From the NCBI GenBank assembly GCA_963792885.1, contig CAWBXX010000002.1, forward strand, positions 868,001-932,000: 64,000 nucleotides of DNA, given 5' to 3'. Made by a program: the position numbers and the translations under genes. Each line of letters begins with the position of its first letter. Position 1 is the first letter of the stretch. Below, in pieces: positions 9,199 to 19,351 of this stretch. The notes under the pieces were generated by a model, which was not told the DNA's origin, searched no databases, and worked only from the letters and a program-made list of their open reading frames with translations. Source of the DNA: DASWJZ01 sp963792885 (GTDB lineage Bacteria; Pseudomonadota; Alphaproteobacteria; Rhizobiales; Afifellaceae).

Positions 9199-10559
9199 AT
9201 GAGACATTCGATATCGATTGCGGCCCTCATCGCCGCTTTCGCGTTTTCCGGCCCGGCCGCGCATGCTGCGAGCGCCGGCGCCAACATGCTGACCGGCGCC
9301 GCCGCCTTCGGAAGCTGGGAGGACAGCAAGCCCGGCGTGACGCGGCTGATCCGGCCGTCGGACCTTCCCGCACCCTACGCGACGAAGTCGGCGAGCAACG
9401 CGCCCGCGCCCGCCGCCTTGCCGCAGGGCGGTAAGCCGAATGTGCTCGAAGGCTTCAGCGTCAGCGAGTTCGCGAGCGGATTGGGCCAGCCGCGGGTGAT
9501 CGAGGTCGCGCCGAACGGCGACGTCTTCGTCGCCGACAGCGGGGCGGGCGAGATCGACGTTTTCCGCATGGGTGCAGACGGCAGCGTCGCCAAGAAGGAC
9601 GTGTTCGCGACAGGGCTCGACCAGCCCTACGGCATCGCCTTCTACCCGAAGGACAATCCGCAATATGTCTACGTGGCGAACACCGGCAGCGTGGTTCGCT
9701 ATCCTTACAAGAGCGGCGACATGGTCGCCTCGGGCAAGGCCGAGACGATCATCCCGTCGCTTCCCGTGGGCCATCACTGGACGCGCGATCTCGCTTTCTC
9801 GCCGGACGGCAAGACGATGTTCGTGTCGGTCGGCTCCGGCTCGAACGTGGGCGAGGGGACGATGGAGGTCCGCCGCCCGCGCCCTTCGTCGCGAACCATC
9901 CGCTCGGCGCCACATGGGCGGAGGAGAACAATCGCGCCGACGTTCTCGCCTTCGATCCCGACGGCAAGAACGCGCGCATCTATGCGACCGGCCTCAGGAA
10001 CTGCTCCGGCATGACCGTGCAGCCGGCGACCGGCGACCTCTGGTGCGTCGTCAACGAGCGCGACGCGCTCGGCGACAACCTGCCGCCGGACTACGCCACA
10101 CACGTTCAGGAAGGCGCGTTCTACGGCTGGCCCTGGTACTATATCGGCGGCAACGAGGACCCGCGTCACAAGGGCGAGCGCCCCGACCTCGCCGACAAGG
10201 TGACGGTGCCCGACGTGCTCTTCCAGGCGCACTCGGCCCCGCTCGGCATCACCTTCTACGAAGGCGACGCCTTCCCGGCCGAATACAAGGGCGATGCCTT
10301 CGTCGCGATGCACGGCTCGTGGAACCGCGATCACCGCACCGGCTACAAGGTGGTGCGTTTGCTGTTCGACGAGTCCGGCAAGCCCACCGGCGCCTACCAG
10401 GACTTCATGACCGGCTTCGTCCTGGACGACCAGTCGGTGTGGGGACGCCCGGTCGACGTGCAGGTGGCGAAGGACGGATCGCTTCTCGTCAGCGAGGACG
10501 GAAGCGGCACGATCTGGCGCGTCACCGCCGATAAGGAGGCGGCGGCGAGCGCTAACTGA
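9199..10559 (+). CDS. PQQ-dependent sugar dehydrogenase / sorbosone dehydrogenase-like (frameshifted)
   Basis: Exported beta-propeller dehydrogenase of about 453 residues after frame repair, with a signal peptide (AALIAAFAFSGPAAHAA). Blade motifs include FVADSGAGEIDVFR, LDQPYGIAFYP and GHHWTRDLAFSPDG. After the break come ATGLRNCSGM, GWPWYYIGGNEDPRH and AMHGSWNRDHRTGYKV, which match L-sorbosone and PQQ glucose dehydrogenase relatives. The frame is lost at about 9871-9881, in a C-rich run, by a missing base. It converges with the M24/CRTAC1/di-heme operon and may share its electron acceptor. The sugar oxidised cannot be read from the sequence. Confidence 0.8.
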
Positions 10560-10604
10560 GCTCCGGTCGCCCGATCGTTATTTTCCCCGCAACGCGGCGG
10601 TCGA

Positions 10605-12010
10605 TTACGCGCGCGAAAAAGCGCGCGTCGGCGACAGGATGAAGGGCGGCAGATAGCCGGCAAGGTTGGAGAAGGGCAGCACCTCCGGCTTGAGCCGGAT
10701 GCCCAGGGTCTCGGCCATGAAAGCCCGGCGCGCATCGATCCGGCGCCAGGCGTCCGGATAGCGCTCGCCGAATGCGGCGCGGCCGCGCTCGTCGAGGAGC
10801 GCGATGCCGTCCTCGATGTTGGAGGTGAAGTAGGGCGTGCCCGTCGCCGGAATGATGTCGAGCTGGATCGCCTGACCGGATTTGAGCCGCTCGCGCGAGC
10901 CCGGATAGATCGGCGTGTTCATCCATTCGTCGAGATGGATGAGATGCCCGGGATTGAGCGCGACATTGAAGAACGGGTCGCCGAGATGCCGCTTCACCAG
11001 CGCGTCGATCGCGCCGCCTTCGACGCCGATGCCGATCGTCTCGTACCATTCGGCGGCGCAGGCGAAATAGGGCCCGGCGAGCCGCTCGGCATAGTCGCGG
11101 ATCGGCCTCGGGGAGTTCTGACGCGTCGGCGACCATGAATCCGGCGCGGCAGGTGAGCGCGCCTAAGATGCCGAACGCGACGGTGAACGGATCGCCGCGC
11201 TCGATAACGCGATCGGAAGGGCTGCCGAGGCCCTGGAACGCACGTGGGCCGGCTGAGAGCATCGCGTGGCAGGAAAGCGCGAAGCCTTCCTGCCTCAAGA
11301 GCGTCGCCGCCTCGAACTCGCGCATGCCGGGGCGGACGCCGAAGACGACGCGCTTGACCGCCTCCGATGCGTGGCTTGCGGCGAACTCGAAGGCGGCGAG
11401 CTGTTCGATCTCGTTCGTGGCGCGGAGCCCGGTGGAAGCGTCCATCAGGAGCGCCGTGGCGTTTGCGACGCGGCCGGATGGCCCAACGGCGGCGCGCAGC
11501 GTATCGGCGATAAAGGAGGGGATTTCGAGCCAGGTGTCGGGGTCCGGCGCTTCGGCCGGCGAGAAATACTTCCAGCCGATCGTTCCGACGGTCGCGCCGG
11601 CTCCAATGCCCGCGTCGGCAAGGAGCTCGGCAAGCGCAGGCGTGCGGCTCCGATCCTGTCCGAGCAGGCCGAAGGGCGGATAGAGCCTGACGTCGAGGTC
11701 GATCGCCGCCGAGCGCGCAGTGCCCTGGTTCTCCGGCCCGGCGAGGAGCATCGGATCGCGGCCAGGCACGAAGATCAGCAGCGCTTCCTCGAAGCGCGGA
11801 TCGAAGCCGGTCAGAAAAGCGAGATTGGCGAAGTGCTCCCGGTCGGCATAGACCGCCGCCGCCGAAAGTCCCGCTGACCGGACGCGTTCTGCGAAGGACG
11901 CGAAGCGCGCTGCGTAGAGGCTCTTCGGCAAGCTCCGGAATCGTGTCCGGCACGCCGAAATCCGGAAGCTTCGCATCGATCAGGCGGATGCCGGCAGCGG
12001 GCTGCGGCAC
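10605..12010 (-). CDS. M24 (creatinase/Xaa-Pro peptidase-fold) family protein (two frameshifts)
   Basis: About 468 residues once two breaks are repaired, at about 11914-11926 and 11108-11118. The N-terminal creatinase domain reads ADREHFANLAFLTGFDPRFEEALL; the C-terminal pita-bread domain includes NPGHLIHLDEW, IQLDIIP and NIEDGIALLDERG. The usual dinuclear-metal Asp-Asp pair is not obvious, so catalysis as a metallopeptidase is doubtful. The gene starts 4 bp after the CRTAC1 gene and ends the operon. Both breaks fall inside well-conserved sequence and look like read errors. The function in the operon is unknown. Confidence 0.7.
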
Positions 12011-12013
12011 GCG

Positions 12014-13690
12014 CTACTGCGTTGTCTCGGCTGGCGGGGGCGGCAGCCAGTAGCTCGCTGCCGGCTTGCCGCGCTCGATCCGCACGAAATTGTCGGCGAA
12101 CGCCTTGTACGTGTGGCTCCACTCGCCGTCCGGCCACTTGATGCGGATCTCGGCGCGCTCGGCGGTGCCGAGTCCGAAATGCACGAAGCCGGCCTGCCCC
12201 GAGGCGTGCCCGCCGCCCACGGAGATGACGCGCGTCATGGTCTGGTTGCCGAGCTTGACGGAGATGCGCGCGCCGACGGCGTTTCGGTTGGTGTCGGGCT
12301 GGGCGAGCTCGACCTCAAGCCAGTTGCCGAGCGGCTCGTGGCCCCAGGCCGTGCGGGCGCCGAGATTGCGGAAGAGGCTCGCCGGCGAGTTCCTGTTGAC
12401 CACCACGATGTCGAGCATGCCGTCGAGGTTGAGGTCGACGACCGCGGCGCCGCGCCCGCGCTTCTCCGAGGCGATGCCGGCCTGTCCGCCGACCTCGGTG
12501 AAATTCCCGTCCCAACCGCCGAGCAGAAGATTGTCGGGATCGTAGGCGGCGAATTCCGGCATCGACTCGACGTTGCCCTTGGAGATGAAGAGGTCGAGCT
12601 GGCCGTCATTGTTCACGTCGGCGAACTCGCTGTGCCAGCCGGTCGAAGGGCGGTAGTCGGTGCCCTGATAGGGGCGCTGCGCGGTCGCGCCGACGTCGAA
12701 GGCGATGTCTTTGTAGACCGGCTTCAGGCCGTCGTCGCCTTCGTCCTCCTCCGGGTCGAGCTCCTGCAGCTTGGTGTCGCCCATCGAGGTCAGCGCGTAT
12801 TCCGGATAGCCGTTGCCGGAGAGGTCCGCCTCGGCGATTCCCATGCCCCAGATCGAAAGATGCTGCCAGCCGTCGGCGGAGGTGAAGAGCTGCGGCGTGC
12901 GGCCCGGATCGACGCGCCACATCTGCTCTTCGCCACCGCGATAGTACTGCCGGTCGTTGGTGACGCGGAGCGACGGCGTGCCCGACTGGTTCCAGTCGGT
13001 GAAAAGCATGGACAGCGTGCAATAGCCGGGCGTCAGCGTGAAGGGCGCGCCGTAGGACGGCGTGTCGCCGGCGGAGGCGCGGATCAGATAGTTCTTGCCG
13101 CAGGTTCCCCAAGGCGAGCCCGGCGCCTGCCGGTCGACGTAGTTGCCGATCGCAAGCGTCGGGAACTTCGCGCCCGTTTCGAAGGTCGCGGAGAAGGCGG
13201 TCGTCCATTCCCGGCCGCCGTCGAAGGCCCAGGCGTCGTTGGCCTTCGTGAACTGGCAGTCGCCGTCGCCCTTGAGCAGCAGGTTGGCGCCGAGCCGGAG
13301 GACGAAGAGGTCCATGTGGCCGTCATTGTCGATGTCGAGCGGGTAGGCACCGATGACGCGCTTCAGGTCGCCGGGGTCGATGCCCGAAAGCACGACGGGC
13401 TTGAAGCGGAGCGCACCTCCGGTCTCGCTCTCGTTCTCGAAAAGCTCGGCGGGATTGCTGCCGCCGGCCATGAAGAGGTCAGGCTTGCGGTCGCCGTTGC
13501 AGTCGAAGGCCGCGACGCCGCCGCCGACGAAGAACTCCCAGGGCCCGGCATAGACGTGATTGATGCCCGCGTCCGCGGCCTCGTCGACATAGTCGGGCAC
13601 GTCGCCCGTCACTCGCTCGGCGGAAAAGGCCGCCCCGGCGGCGAAGACCGCGAGCGTCGCAAGCGAGGCGCGTGCGGCGATCCGCATCAC
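12014..13690 (-). CDS. CRTAC1-family FG-GAP/ASPIC repeat protein
   Basis: Secreted 558-residue protein with a signal peptide (ASLATLAVFAAGAAFSAE). It contains several FG-GAP/VCBS beta-propeller repeats with calcium-binding-like Asp-rich loops (DCNGDRKPDLF, DIDNDGHMDLFVL, DVNNDGQLDLFISKG, DLNLDGMLDIVVVNR). A C-terminal ASPIC/UnbV domain reads NWLEVELAQPDTNRNAVGARISV, then GHASGQAGFVHFGLG. The architecture matches bacterial CRTAC1 homologues, whose function is poorly known. The 4-bp overlap with the di-heme gene and the tight junction to the M24 gene imply co-translation. It probably acts in the periplasm or at the cell surface. Confidence 0.85.
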   Translation of the reverse strand: MMRIAARASLATLAVFAAGAAFSAERVTGDVPDYVDEAADAGINHVYAGPWEFFVGGGVAAFDCNGDRKPDLFMAGGSNPAELFENESETGGALRFKPVVLSGIDPGDLKRVIGAYPLDIDNDGHMDLFVLRLGANLLLKGDGDCQFTKANDAWAFDGGREWTTAFSATFETGAKFPTLAIGNYVDRQAPGSPWGTCGKNYLIRASAGDTPSYGAPFTLTPGYCTLSMLFTDWNQSGTPSLRVTNDRQYYRGGEEQMWRVDPGRTPQLFTSADGWQHLSIWGMGIAEADLSGNGYPEYALTSMGDTKLQELDPEEDEGDDGLKPVYKDIAFDVGATAQRPYQGTDYRPSTGWHSEFADVNNDGQLDLFISKGNVESMPEFAAYDPDNLLLGGWDGNFTEVGGQAGIASEKRGRGAAVVDLNLDGMLDIVVVNRNSPASLFRNLGARTAWGHEPLGNWLEVELAQPDTNRNAVGARISVKLGNQTMTRVISVGGGHASGQAGFVHFGLGTAERAEIRIKWPDGEWSHTYKAFADNFVRIERGKPAASYWLPPPPAETTQ

Positions 13691-15139
13691 GGCTCGGTCT
13701 CCAAGGTCTTCAGATAGGCGATGATCGACGACCGGTCGGCGTCGCTCGCCGCGACATAGGCATCACGCGAGGCGCGCGCTTCGCCGCCATGGGCGCGGAT
13801 CGCCTCGTCGAGCGTGGTCATGTCGCCGCGGTGGCCGTAGGGAGCCGTCGAGGCGACGCCCCAAAGCTCGGCGGTGATGAAGATGTCGCGCTCGACGAAC
13901 CGCTGCGCGAGGATCTCGTTGCCGAACGCGGTGACCTCGTTGTCGGCGATCTTGTGCCGCTTCAGGTCGCCGTAAAGCGGCACCAGGTACTCGCCCTTGT
14001 CGTTCCGCTGCAGTGACTTCGCCCAATCGAGGAGGCCGAGGTCGTAGACGGCGGGTCCGGCCACTTCCGCCGGCCTGAGCGTGCCGGAAAGGTCGTAGGG
14101 CGAGGGATCGGCGAAGGCGAGGCTCTTCAGCGGCAGCGTCGGGCGATGGCACGCGGCGCAGCCGAGATCGGTGAAGGCCTTGGCGCCGGCCGCTGCCGCG
14201 TCCCGCCAGGCAGGATCGTCCGGCATGACTTCCTTCGGCGCCGGTAGCGCCGCCTGGAAAGCCACGAGCGCGGAGATGTCGCCCGGCGAAAGCTCGTCCT
14301 TGTGGCCGTCCTGGTCGAAATCGTCGGTGCCGGTCCAGCGCGCCCCGAAGCGCTCGCTCGCCTCCATGCCGTGATGCGCGTTCATGGCGTTGATCGTGAA
14401 CTGGCGGAGCGAGACGAAGACGCCCTTCTGGCTGAAGGGCCTGATGGTCAGGTCGGCGTCGACTCCCTCGATGCCGGAATTGTCGACGCTGCCGTCGGGG
14501 GCGACGGTGACATGGCCGAAGTCGACGCCCTTGGTGATCAGCGCCGCGGTGACCGGTTGGCCTGTCGCGCGCGCCTGCTTCAGCGCATCGAGGCGCTCGG
14601 CCCTGAGATCGGCTGTCATCTCGCGCGCCAGTAATTCGACGAGCCCGTCGCCGAACATCGAATTGGTGTTGCGCTCGTTGGAGAACTGCGGATCGAGGCT
14701 GTCGAAATCGACGCTCTCGAAGCCCTCGGAGACGAAGACGTTGGCGGTGAACGGCCCGGCGCCGCCGGGGCCCGGGTCGGAGTGGCACGAAGAGCACGCG
14801 TTGGCGTCCGTGCCGGCGGTGCGGCGGAAGGCGATATCGACCGGGCGCTTGCGCAACGTCGGGATGATCGCCTGCGTCGCCATCGGCCGCCCGGCGCCGT
14901 CCTCGGTCGTGAAGCGTCCGGTGAAAAGCGTCTTGCCGGCCTCGACCAGCTTCTCCAGCTGATCCTTGCTGAGCGTTCCCTCAAGATCTTTGAGGTCGAT
15001 GTGCTCGCGCACCACTTTCTCCGCCCAGGGCGGCGCAGAGTCGGCGGCGAGAGCCGCAGGCGCAATCAAAGCGCCGCCGCAGAGGAGGGCGGCGAGCGCA
15101 TGCCGTCGCCGGGCTGTCGCGCCTGCGGCCGTCGGTCAT
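13687..15139 (-). CDS. Di-heme oxidoreductase (DUF1111-type cytochrome)
   Basis: Periplasmic c-type cytochrome with two heme-attachment motifs, CSSCH about 80 residues from the mature N-terminus and CAACH about 310 residues in, in the di-heme (MauG/CcpA-like, DUF1111) family. Further motifs are FSNERNTNSMFGDGLVE and GVASTAPYGHRGDMTTLDEAI. The only start codon in the long frame is a TTG at 15069 inside an apparent signal peptide (ALAALLCGGALIAPAALA). An ATG at 15139 overlapping the ATPase stop would give a complete signal sequence if one base is shifted near 15111-15123. I therefore place the start at 15139. The partner or substrate is unknown. Confidence 0.78.
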
Positions 15140-15924
15140 GCGTACGCCTCGCCGTAAGCGTGCGTGACTTTCGCATGCGCCGGCAGCGTGCCGCCGATGA
15201 TCATCGCGAGCACCTCGTCGGTCGTCACGTCGTCCTTGTTCACCGTGCCGACCATGCGCGCGGTCTTCATCACCGTGATGCGGTCGGCGAGGTCGAAGAC
15301 GTCGTGGATCTCGTGGCTGATCAGGAAGATGCCGATGCCTTCCTTCTTCAGATGCTTGACGAGATCGCGCACCTGCGCGGTCTCCGCAGGGCCGAGCGCC
15401 GCCGTCGGCTCGTCCATGATGAGGATGCGCGCGTTGAAGTGGATCGCGCGCGCGATGGCGACCGACTGGCGCTGGCCGCCGGAGAGCGCCTTCACCGGCG
15501 TCTTGAAGCCTTTGAAGACGGGATTGAGCCGGCCCATCACCTTGCGCGTCGCCGCCTCCATGGCGACGTCGTCGAGCGTGTTGAAGCGCGTCAGGATCTC
15601 GCGGCCGAGGAAGACGTTGGCCGGCGCGTCGACGTTATCGGCGAGCGCCAGCGTCTGGTAGATCGTCTCGATGCCGAGCGCCTTGGCGTCGCGCGGGTTG
15701 TTGATCGTCACCGGCTTGCCGTCGATGAGGATTTGCCCGGAATCGGCGCGATAGGCGCCGGAGAGCACCTTCATCAGCGTCGACTTTCCGGCGCCGTTGC
15801 CGCCGACAAGCCCGACCACTTCGCCCGGATAGAGATCGATGGTCGCGTTCTCGACGGCGTGCACGCCGCCGAACGAGACGTAGATGTTGCGCATCTCGAC
15901 GAGTGGCGTGCCGGTCCCGGCCAT
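15136..15924 (-). CDS. Xylose/ribose-type sugar ABC transporter ATPase
   Basis: A 262-residue single-domain ABC ATPase of the XylG/FrcA type. It has Walker A GGNGAGKST, Q-loop ETIYQTLALADN, signature LSGGQRQSVAIARA, Walker B ILIMDEPT and H-loop ISHEIHDVF. Unlike RbsA and XylG it has only one nucleotide-binding domain, so it must dimerise. It follows the XylH-like permease by 17 bp and overlaps the di-heme cytochrome start by 4 bp, tying the oxidoreductase genes to transport. Confidence 0.9.
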   Translation of the reverse strand: MAGTGTPLVEMRNIYVSFGGVHAVENATIDLYPGEVVGLVGGNGAGKSTLMKVLSGAYRADSGQILIDGKPVTINNPRDAKALGIETIYQTLALADNVDAPANVFLGREILTRFNTLDDVAMEAATRKVMGRLNPVFKGFKTPVKALSGGQRQSVAIARAIHFNARILIMDEPTAALGPAETAQVRDLVKHLKKEGIGIFLISHEIHDVFDLADRITVMKTARMVGTVNKDDVTTDEVLAMIIGGTLPAHAKVTHAYGEAYA

Positions 15925-15941
15925 ATCTGGCTCCTCCGCCC

Positions 15942-17261
15942 TCAGACCGCCCGGCGCCGGTAGGCCGTGTCGATGCCGACGGCGAGCACCAGCACCAGCC
16001 CGGAGACGATGTTCTGCAATGGGGACTCGATTCCCATGAGCTGCATGCCGGATTGCAGCGACTGCATCACCAGCGCACCGAGCATGGCACCGGGCACGGT
16101 TCCGATGCCGCCTGAGAACGAGGCGCCGCCGATGACCGCGGCGGCGATGGTGTACAGCTCATCGAGCGTGCCCAGCGAGTTGGTCGCGGCGTTCAGGCGC
16201 GCCGAGGCGACGGCGCCGGCGACGCCGCAGAGAATCCCCATGAGGATGAAGATCTTCATGATGATCCAGCGCGTGTTGATACCCCCGAGCTCGGCAGCTT
16301 CCGGGTTGCCGCCGAGCGCGAACACGTAGCGGCCGAAGCGGGTGCGGTTCGCGATGAAGGTGACGACGATGGCGACGCCGATCGCGATCAGCACGGGGAT
16401 CGCGAGGCCGAGCGGGACGAAGAGGCCACCCTCCGGCCAGGGGATGTTGTGCTCGGTGGCGTATTGGCGGGCGAGTCCGACCGGCATCGGATAGTCGTTG
16501 ATGACGGCAATCGCGGCAATGACGGCGCCGCAGCCGATGACCGCAAGCAGGGTTTCCGCCCAGACCGGACGGAGCGGGAAGTTGAAGCGTTGGCGCTGAC
16601 TGCGGCCGGAAAAGATTCCGAACAGGATGCCGGCGCAAGCGACGATGCCGAAGATCCAGCTCGCCGTCGCGCCGATCGTCCCATGCCCGCCGCCGCCGAA
16701 CAGCGCGAAGGTCGAATCGAGCGGCGCCAAAGTCTTGCCGCTTGCCACCCACCACGCCGCGCCGCGCCAGATGAGCAGCCCGCCGAGCGTCACGATGAAA
16801 GCCGGCACGCCGAGGTAGGCAATGACGAAGCCCTGCAGCGCGCCGATCAGCGCGCCCATGAGCAGGCCGCCCGCGAGTACGATGATCCAGGTGAAAGCGA
16901 AGTCGTAGCCAAGATACTGCGGCAGGATCTCGGTCTGCAGCGCACCCATGATCATCGCCAGGAAGCCGTTCAGCGATCCGACCGAAAGATCGATGTTGCG
17001 CGACACGATGACGAGTACCATTCCCGTCGCCATGATCGAGATGGTGGCGGTCTGAACCGACAGATTCCAGAGGTTGCGGGACGTCAGGAAGACACCGCCG
17101 GACGCGATATGGAAGCCGATCCACACGATGGCGAGCGCGACGATCATGCCGAGCATGCGCGCGTCGATCTCGGTGGCCTGCATGAAGGCGCGCAGGGGGT
17201 TCATTCTGCGCTGGGCGATATCACCGGCCCCCCGGCCCGGTGCGCTGATGGCTTCAGCCAT
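15942..17261 (-). CDS. Xylose-type sugar ABC transporter permease (XylH-like)
   Basis: A 439-residue integral membrane permease of the BPD_transp_2 class with about ten hydrophobic segments. Landmarks are VSRNIDLSVGSLNGF, GVPAFIVTLGGLLIWRG, GGNPEAAELGGINTRW and AAVIGGASFSGGIGTVPGA. The length and the extended loop around residues 215-290 are typical of XylH rather than RbsC. It lies between the binding protein and the ATPase, downstream of a strong hairpin. Xylose is the closest family guess, but the substrate is unproven. Confidence 0.88.
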   Translation of the reverse strand: MAEAISAPGRGAGDIAQRRMNPLRAFMQATEIDARMLGMIVALAIVWIGFHIASGGVFLTSRNLWNLSVQTATISIMATGMVLVIVSRNIDLSVGSLNGFLAMIMGALQTEILPQYLGYDFAFTWIIVLAGGLLMGALIGALQGFVIAYLGVPAFIVTLGGLLIWRGAAWWVASGKTLAPLDSTFALFGGGGHGTIGATASWIFGIVACAGILFGIFSGRSQRQRFNFPLRPVWAETLLAVIGCGAVIAAIAVINDYPMPVGLARQYATEHNIPWPEGGLFVPLGLAIPVLIAIGVAIVVTFIANRTRFGRYVFALGGNPEAAELGGINTRWIIMKIFILMGILCGVAGAVASARLNAATNSLGTLDELYTIAAAVIGGASFSGGIGTVPGAMLGALVMQSLQSGMQLMGIESPLQNIVSGLVLVLAVGIDTAYRRRAV

Positions 17262-17294
17262 TTCTAGCCGTCACATTCAGTTGGCGAAACGGAA

Positions 17295-17324
17295 GCTTGC
17301 GCCGCGGGATACCGCGGCGCAAGC
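17295..17324 (-). terminator. Strong intercistronic hairpin after the xylose-type binding protein
   Basis: A perfect 13-bp stem (GCTTGCGCCGCGG / CCGCGGCGCAAGC) with a GATA loop lies between the binding-protein stop and the permease start. It has no T-run. Such stems usually protect the upstream message and lower downstream expression, matching the need for excess binding protein. Confidence 0.7.
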
Positions 17325-17345
17325 CCTGTTCAAACAGCGATCAGA

Positions 17346-18384
17346 TCAGCCGCATACCTTGGCTGAGCCGGCCGGCACGCCTTTGCAGACCTCGTCCTTC
17401 GAAATCCATCCGGCGTCGATCACGGTGTCCAGGTTGTCCTTCGTGATCGGAACCGGCTTCAGGAAGAGCGAGTGCATCTCGACGCCCTTCGGGCCGCCGC
17501 TGAACATGACCGAGCCCGTCGACCTGGTCCATCATCTTGCCGGAGGCGAGCTGGAGGGCAGCTTCACCGGCCGCCTTGCCGAGCGCACGCGCATCCTTCC
17601 ACACAGACACGGTCTGCGTGCCGAGCGCGACGCGGTTCAGCGCGGCGTGGTCGCCGTCCTGGCCGGAGACCGGAACCTGGCCGGCCATGCCCTGCGCGGC
17701 AAGCGCCGCGACGACACCGCTGGCCATGCCGTCATTCTCGGAAACCACGGCATCGACCTTGTTGTTGTTCACCGTCAGGAACTGCTCCATCTCCTTCTGG
17801 GCGTTCGCCGGATCCCAGTTGTCGGTGTAGGTCTCACCGACGATCTTGATGTCGCCGCTCTTCACCGCCGCACCGATGACTTCCTCGATGCCGGAGCGCA
17901 GGAAGTCGGCGTTCGGGTCGGCCGAGTTGCCCTTGATGATGACGTAGTTGCCCTTCGGCTGGGCGGCAAAGACCGCCTGGGCCTCGAGCACGCCGACCTG
18001 CTTGTTGTCGAAGGTGATGTAGAAGGCCTTCGGGTTCTCGATCAGGCGGTCGTAGCCGATCACCGGGATGCCTTCGTCGACGGCCTTCTGGACGGCCGGC
18101 TGGATGGCGTCGGTGTCCTGGGCGAGCACGATCAGCACGTTAGCGCCCTGCGCGATCAGGTTTTCGATGTCGGTCAGCTGCTTGGAGGCCGACGACTGCG
18201 CGTCGGTCGAGATGTACTTGGCGCCGCCGGCGTCGAGCGCTGCCTTGATGGCGGCCTCGTCGGTCTTCCAGCGCTCTTCCTGGAAGTTGTTCCAGGAGAC
18301 GCCGACCACGACCTGCGCCGAGGCGACGGCTGCGTAGAGGGCAAAGCTGCCCGCAGCCAACATTGATACTAGGACTTTCCTCAT
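17346..18384 (-). CDS. XylF-like periplasmic sugar-binding protein (frameshifted near the C-terminus)
   Basis: Secreted binding protein of about 345 residues with a signal peptide ending ASAQ. The Peripla_BP_4 fold is clear: VVVGVSWNNFQEERWKTDE, NVLIVLAQDTDAIQPAV, GYDRLIENPKAFYITFDN, AVVSENDGMASGVVAAL and VPVSGQDGDHAALNRV. An extra base at about 17510-17520 breaks the frame after MMDQVDG. The correct continuation (GSVMFSGGPKGVE) runs to a TGA at 17346-17348, giving the typical end VCKGVPAGSAKVCG. The start at 18384 follows a GGGAGG ribosome site. First gene of the operon. Confidence 0.87.
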
Positions 18385-18499
18385 GTCTTCCCTCCCGTTT
18401 GAACGGTAGCCACCCATAGCTTCCAGAACAGCCGAAATGCAATCCGTTTGACGCTTATGGTTGTCTTGCTTGCTCCAGATTACCGCAGATTTATCATGG

Positions 18500-18525
18500 G
18501 GAATCCCGCGCAAACAGCGGATTCC
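18500..18525. promoter_or_regulatory. Candidate operator upstream of the xylose-type operon
   Basis: An inverted repeat GGAATCC-N12-GGATTCC lies in the 178-bp gap between the two sugar ABC operons, 116 bp upstream of the binding-protein start. It could bind a LacI- or ROK-type repressor, but no regulator gene is adjacent, so this is only a symmetry-based guess. Confidence 0.3.
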
Positions 18526-18562
18526 ACGGACGGTCGGAGAACCCCGCGATCACGACCGGCAA

Positions 18563-19351
18563 TTATGCCGCACGCTTCAACGCCTCGTCGGCGGAAAGCC
18601 GGTTCTCGCGCGTGCCGGAGACGATGATCTCGAGCACCTCCTGCTCGGTCGTCCTCTTGATGTAGCGGTCGCCGACGTTTTCGCCCCGCTTCAGGACCAT
18701 GACGCGGTCGCCCACGGCGAAGATGTCCTGCAGCCGATGCGAGATGATGATCTGGGCGACGCCGTGCTTCTTCAGTTCCAGCATCGTCTCAAGCAGCCGC
18801 TCCGTCGCCATGACGGAGAGGTTGGCGGTCGGCTCGTCGAGGATGACGACGCGCGGATCGAACGAGATCGCGCGCGCGATCGCCACCGACTGCTGGCGCC
18901 CGCCCGACAGGCTCTCGACCTTCTGGTAGACGGAGTTGACGTTGACCTTGAGGCGCTGAAGCACCTCGTCGGCCTCGGCGTACATCTTCCTGCGGTTGAC
19001 GAAGAGCCATTTGCGCGGCCAGCGGCCCAGGAAGATGTTCTGGCCGACGTCCATGTTCCCGCAGAGCGCAAAGTCCTGGTAGATCATTTCGATCCCGCGG
19101 TCGCGACTCTCGTGCGGGCTCTTGAAATGTACGGCTTCGCCGCCCACCAGGATGTCACCGGAATCACGATGATAGGCGCCGGTCAGGATCTTCATCAGCG
19201 TCGACTTGCCGGCGGAATTGTCGCCGACGAGCCCGAGCACTTCTCCGGGATAGAGCTTGAGATCGACGTCCGCGAGCGCCTGCACGGCGCCGAACGCTTT
19301 GTTTATGTGCTGCATCTCGACGACGGGGCCTGGGCTCGCAGCTTCAGGCAT
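18563..19351 (-). CDS. FrcA-like sugar ABC transporter ATPase
   Basis: A 262-residue single-domain ABC ATPase. Its Walker A is GDNSAGKST, a variant typical of FrcA-like fructose/ribose ATPases, followed by Q-loop MIYQDFALCGN, signature LSGGRQQSVAIARA, Walker B VVILDEPTANL and H-loop IISHRLQDIF. The start at 19351 gives MPEAASPGPVVEMQHINKAFGA and overlaps the fused permease stop by 8 bp. It is the last gene of the SDR-cupin-binding protein-permease operon. Confidence 0.9.
   Translation of the reverse strand: MPEAASPGPVVEMQHINKAFGAVQALADVDLKLYPGEVLGLVGDNSAGKSTLMKILTGAYHRDSGDILVGGEAVHFKSPHESRDRGIEMIYQDFALCGNMDVGQNIFLGRWPRKWLFVNRRKMYAEADEVLQRLKVNVNSVYQKVESLSGGRQQSVAIARAISFDPRVVILDEPTANLSVMATERLLETMLELKKHGVAQIIISHRLQDIFAVGDRVMVLKRGENVGDRYIKRTTEQEVLEIIVSGTRENRLSADEALKRAA

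Noticed and set aside
12113..13717. A 534-codon plus-strand frame opposite the CRTAC1-like gene
   Set aside because: The minus strand has a signal peptide, FG-GAP repeats and an ASPIC domain; the plus frame is a compositional shadow.
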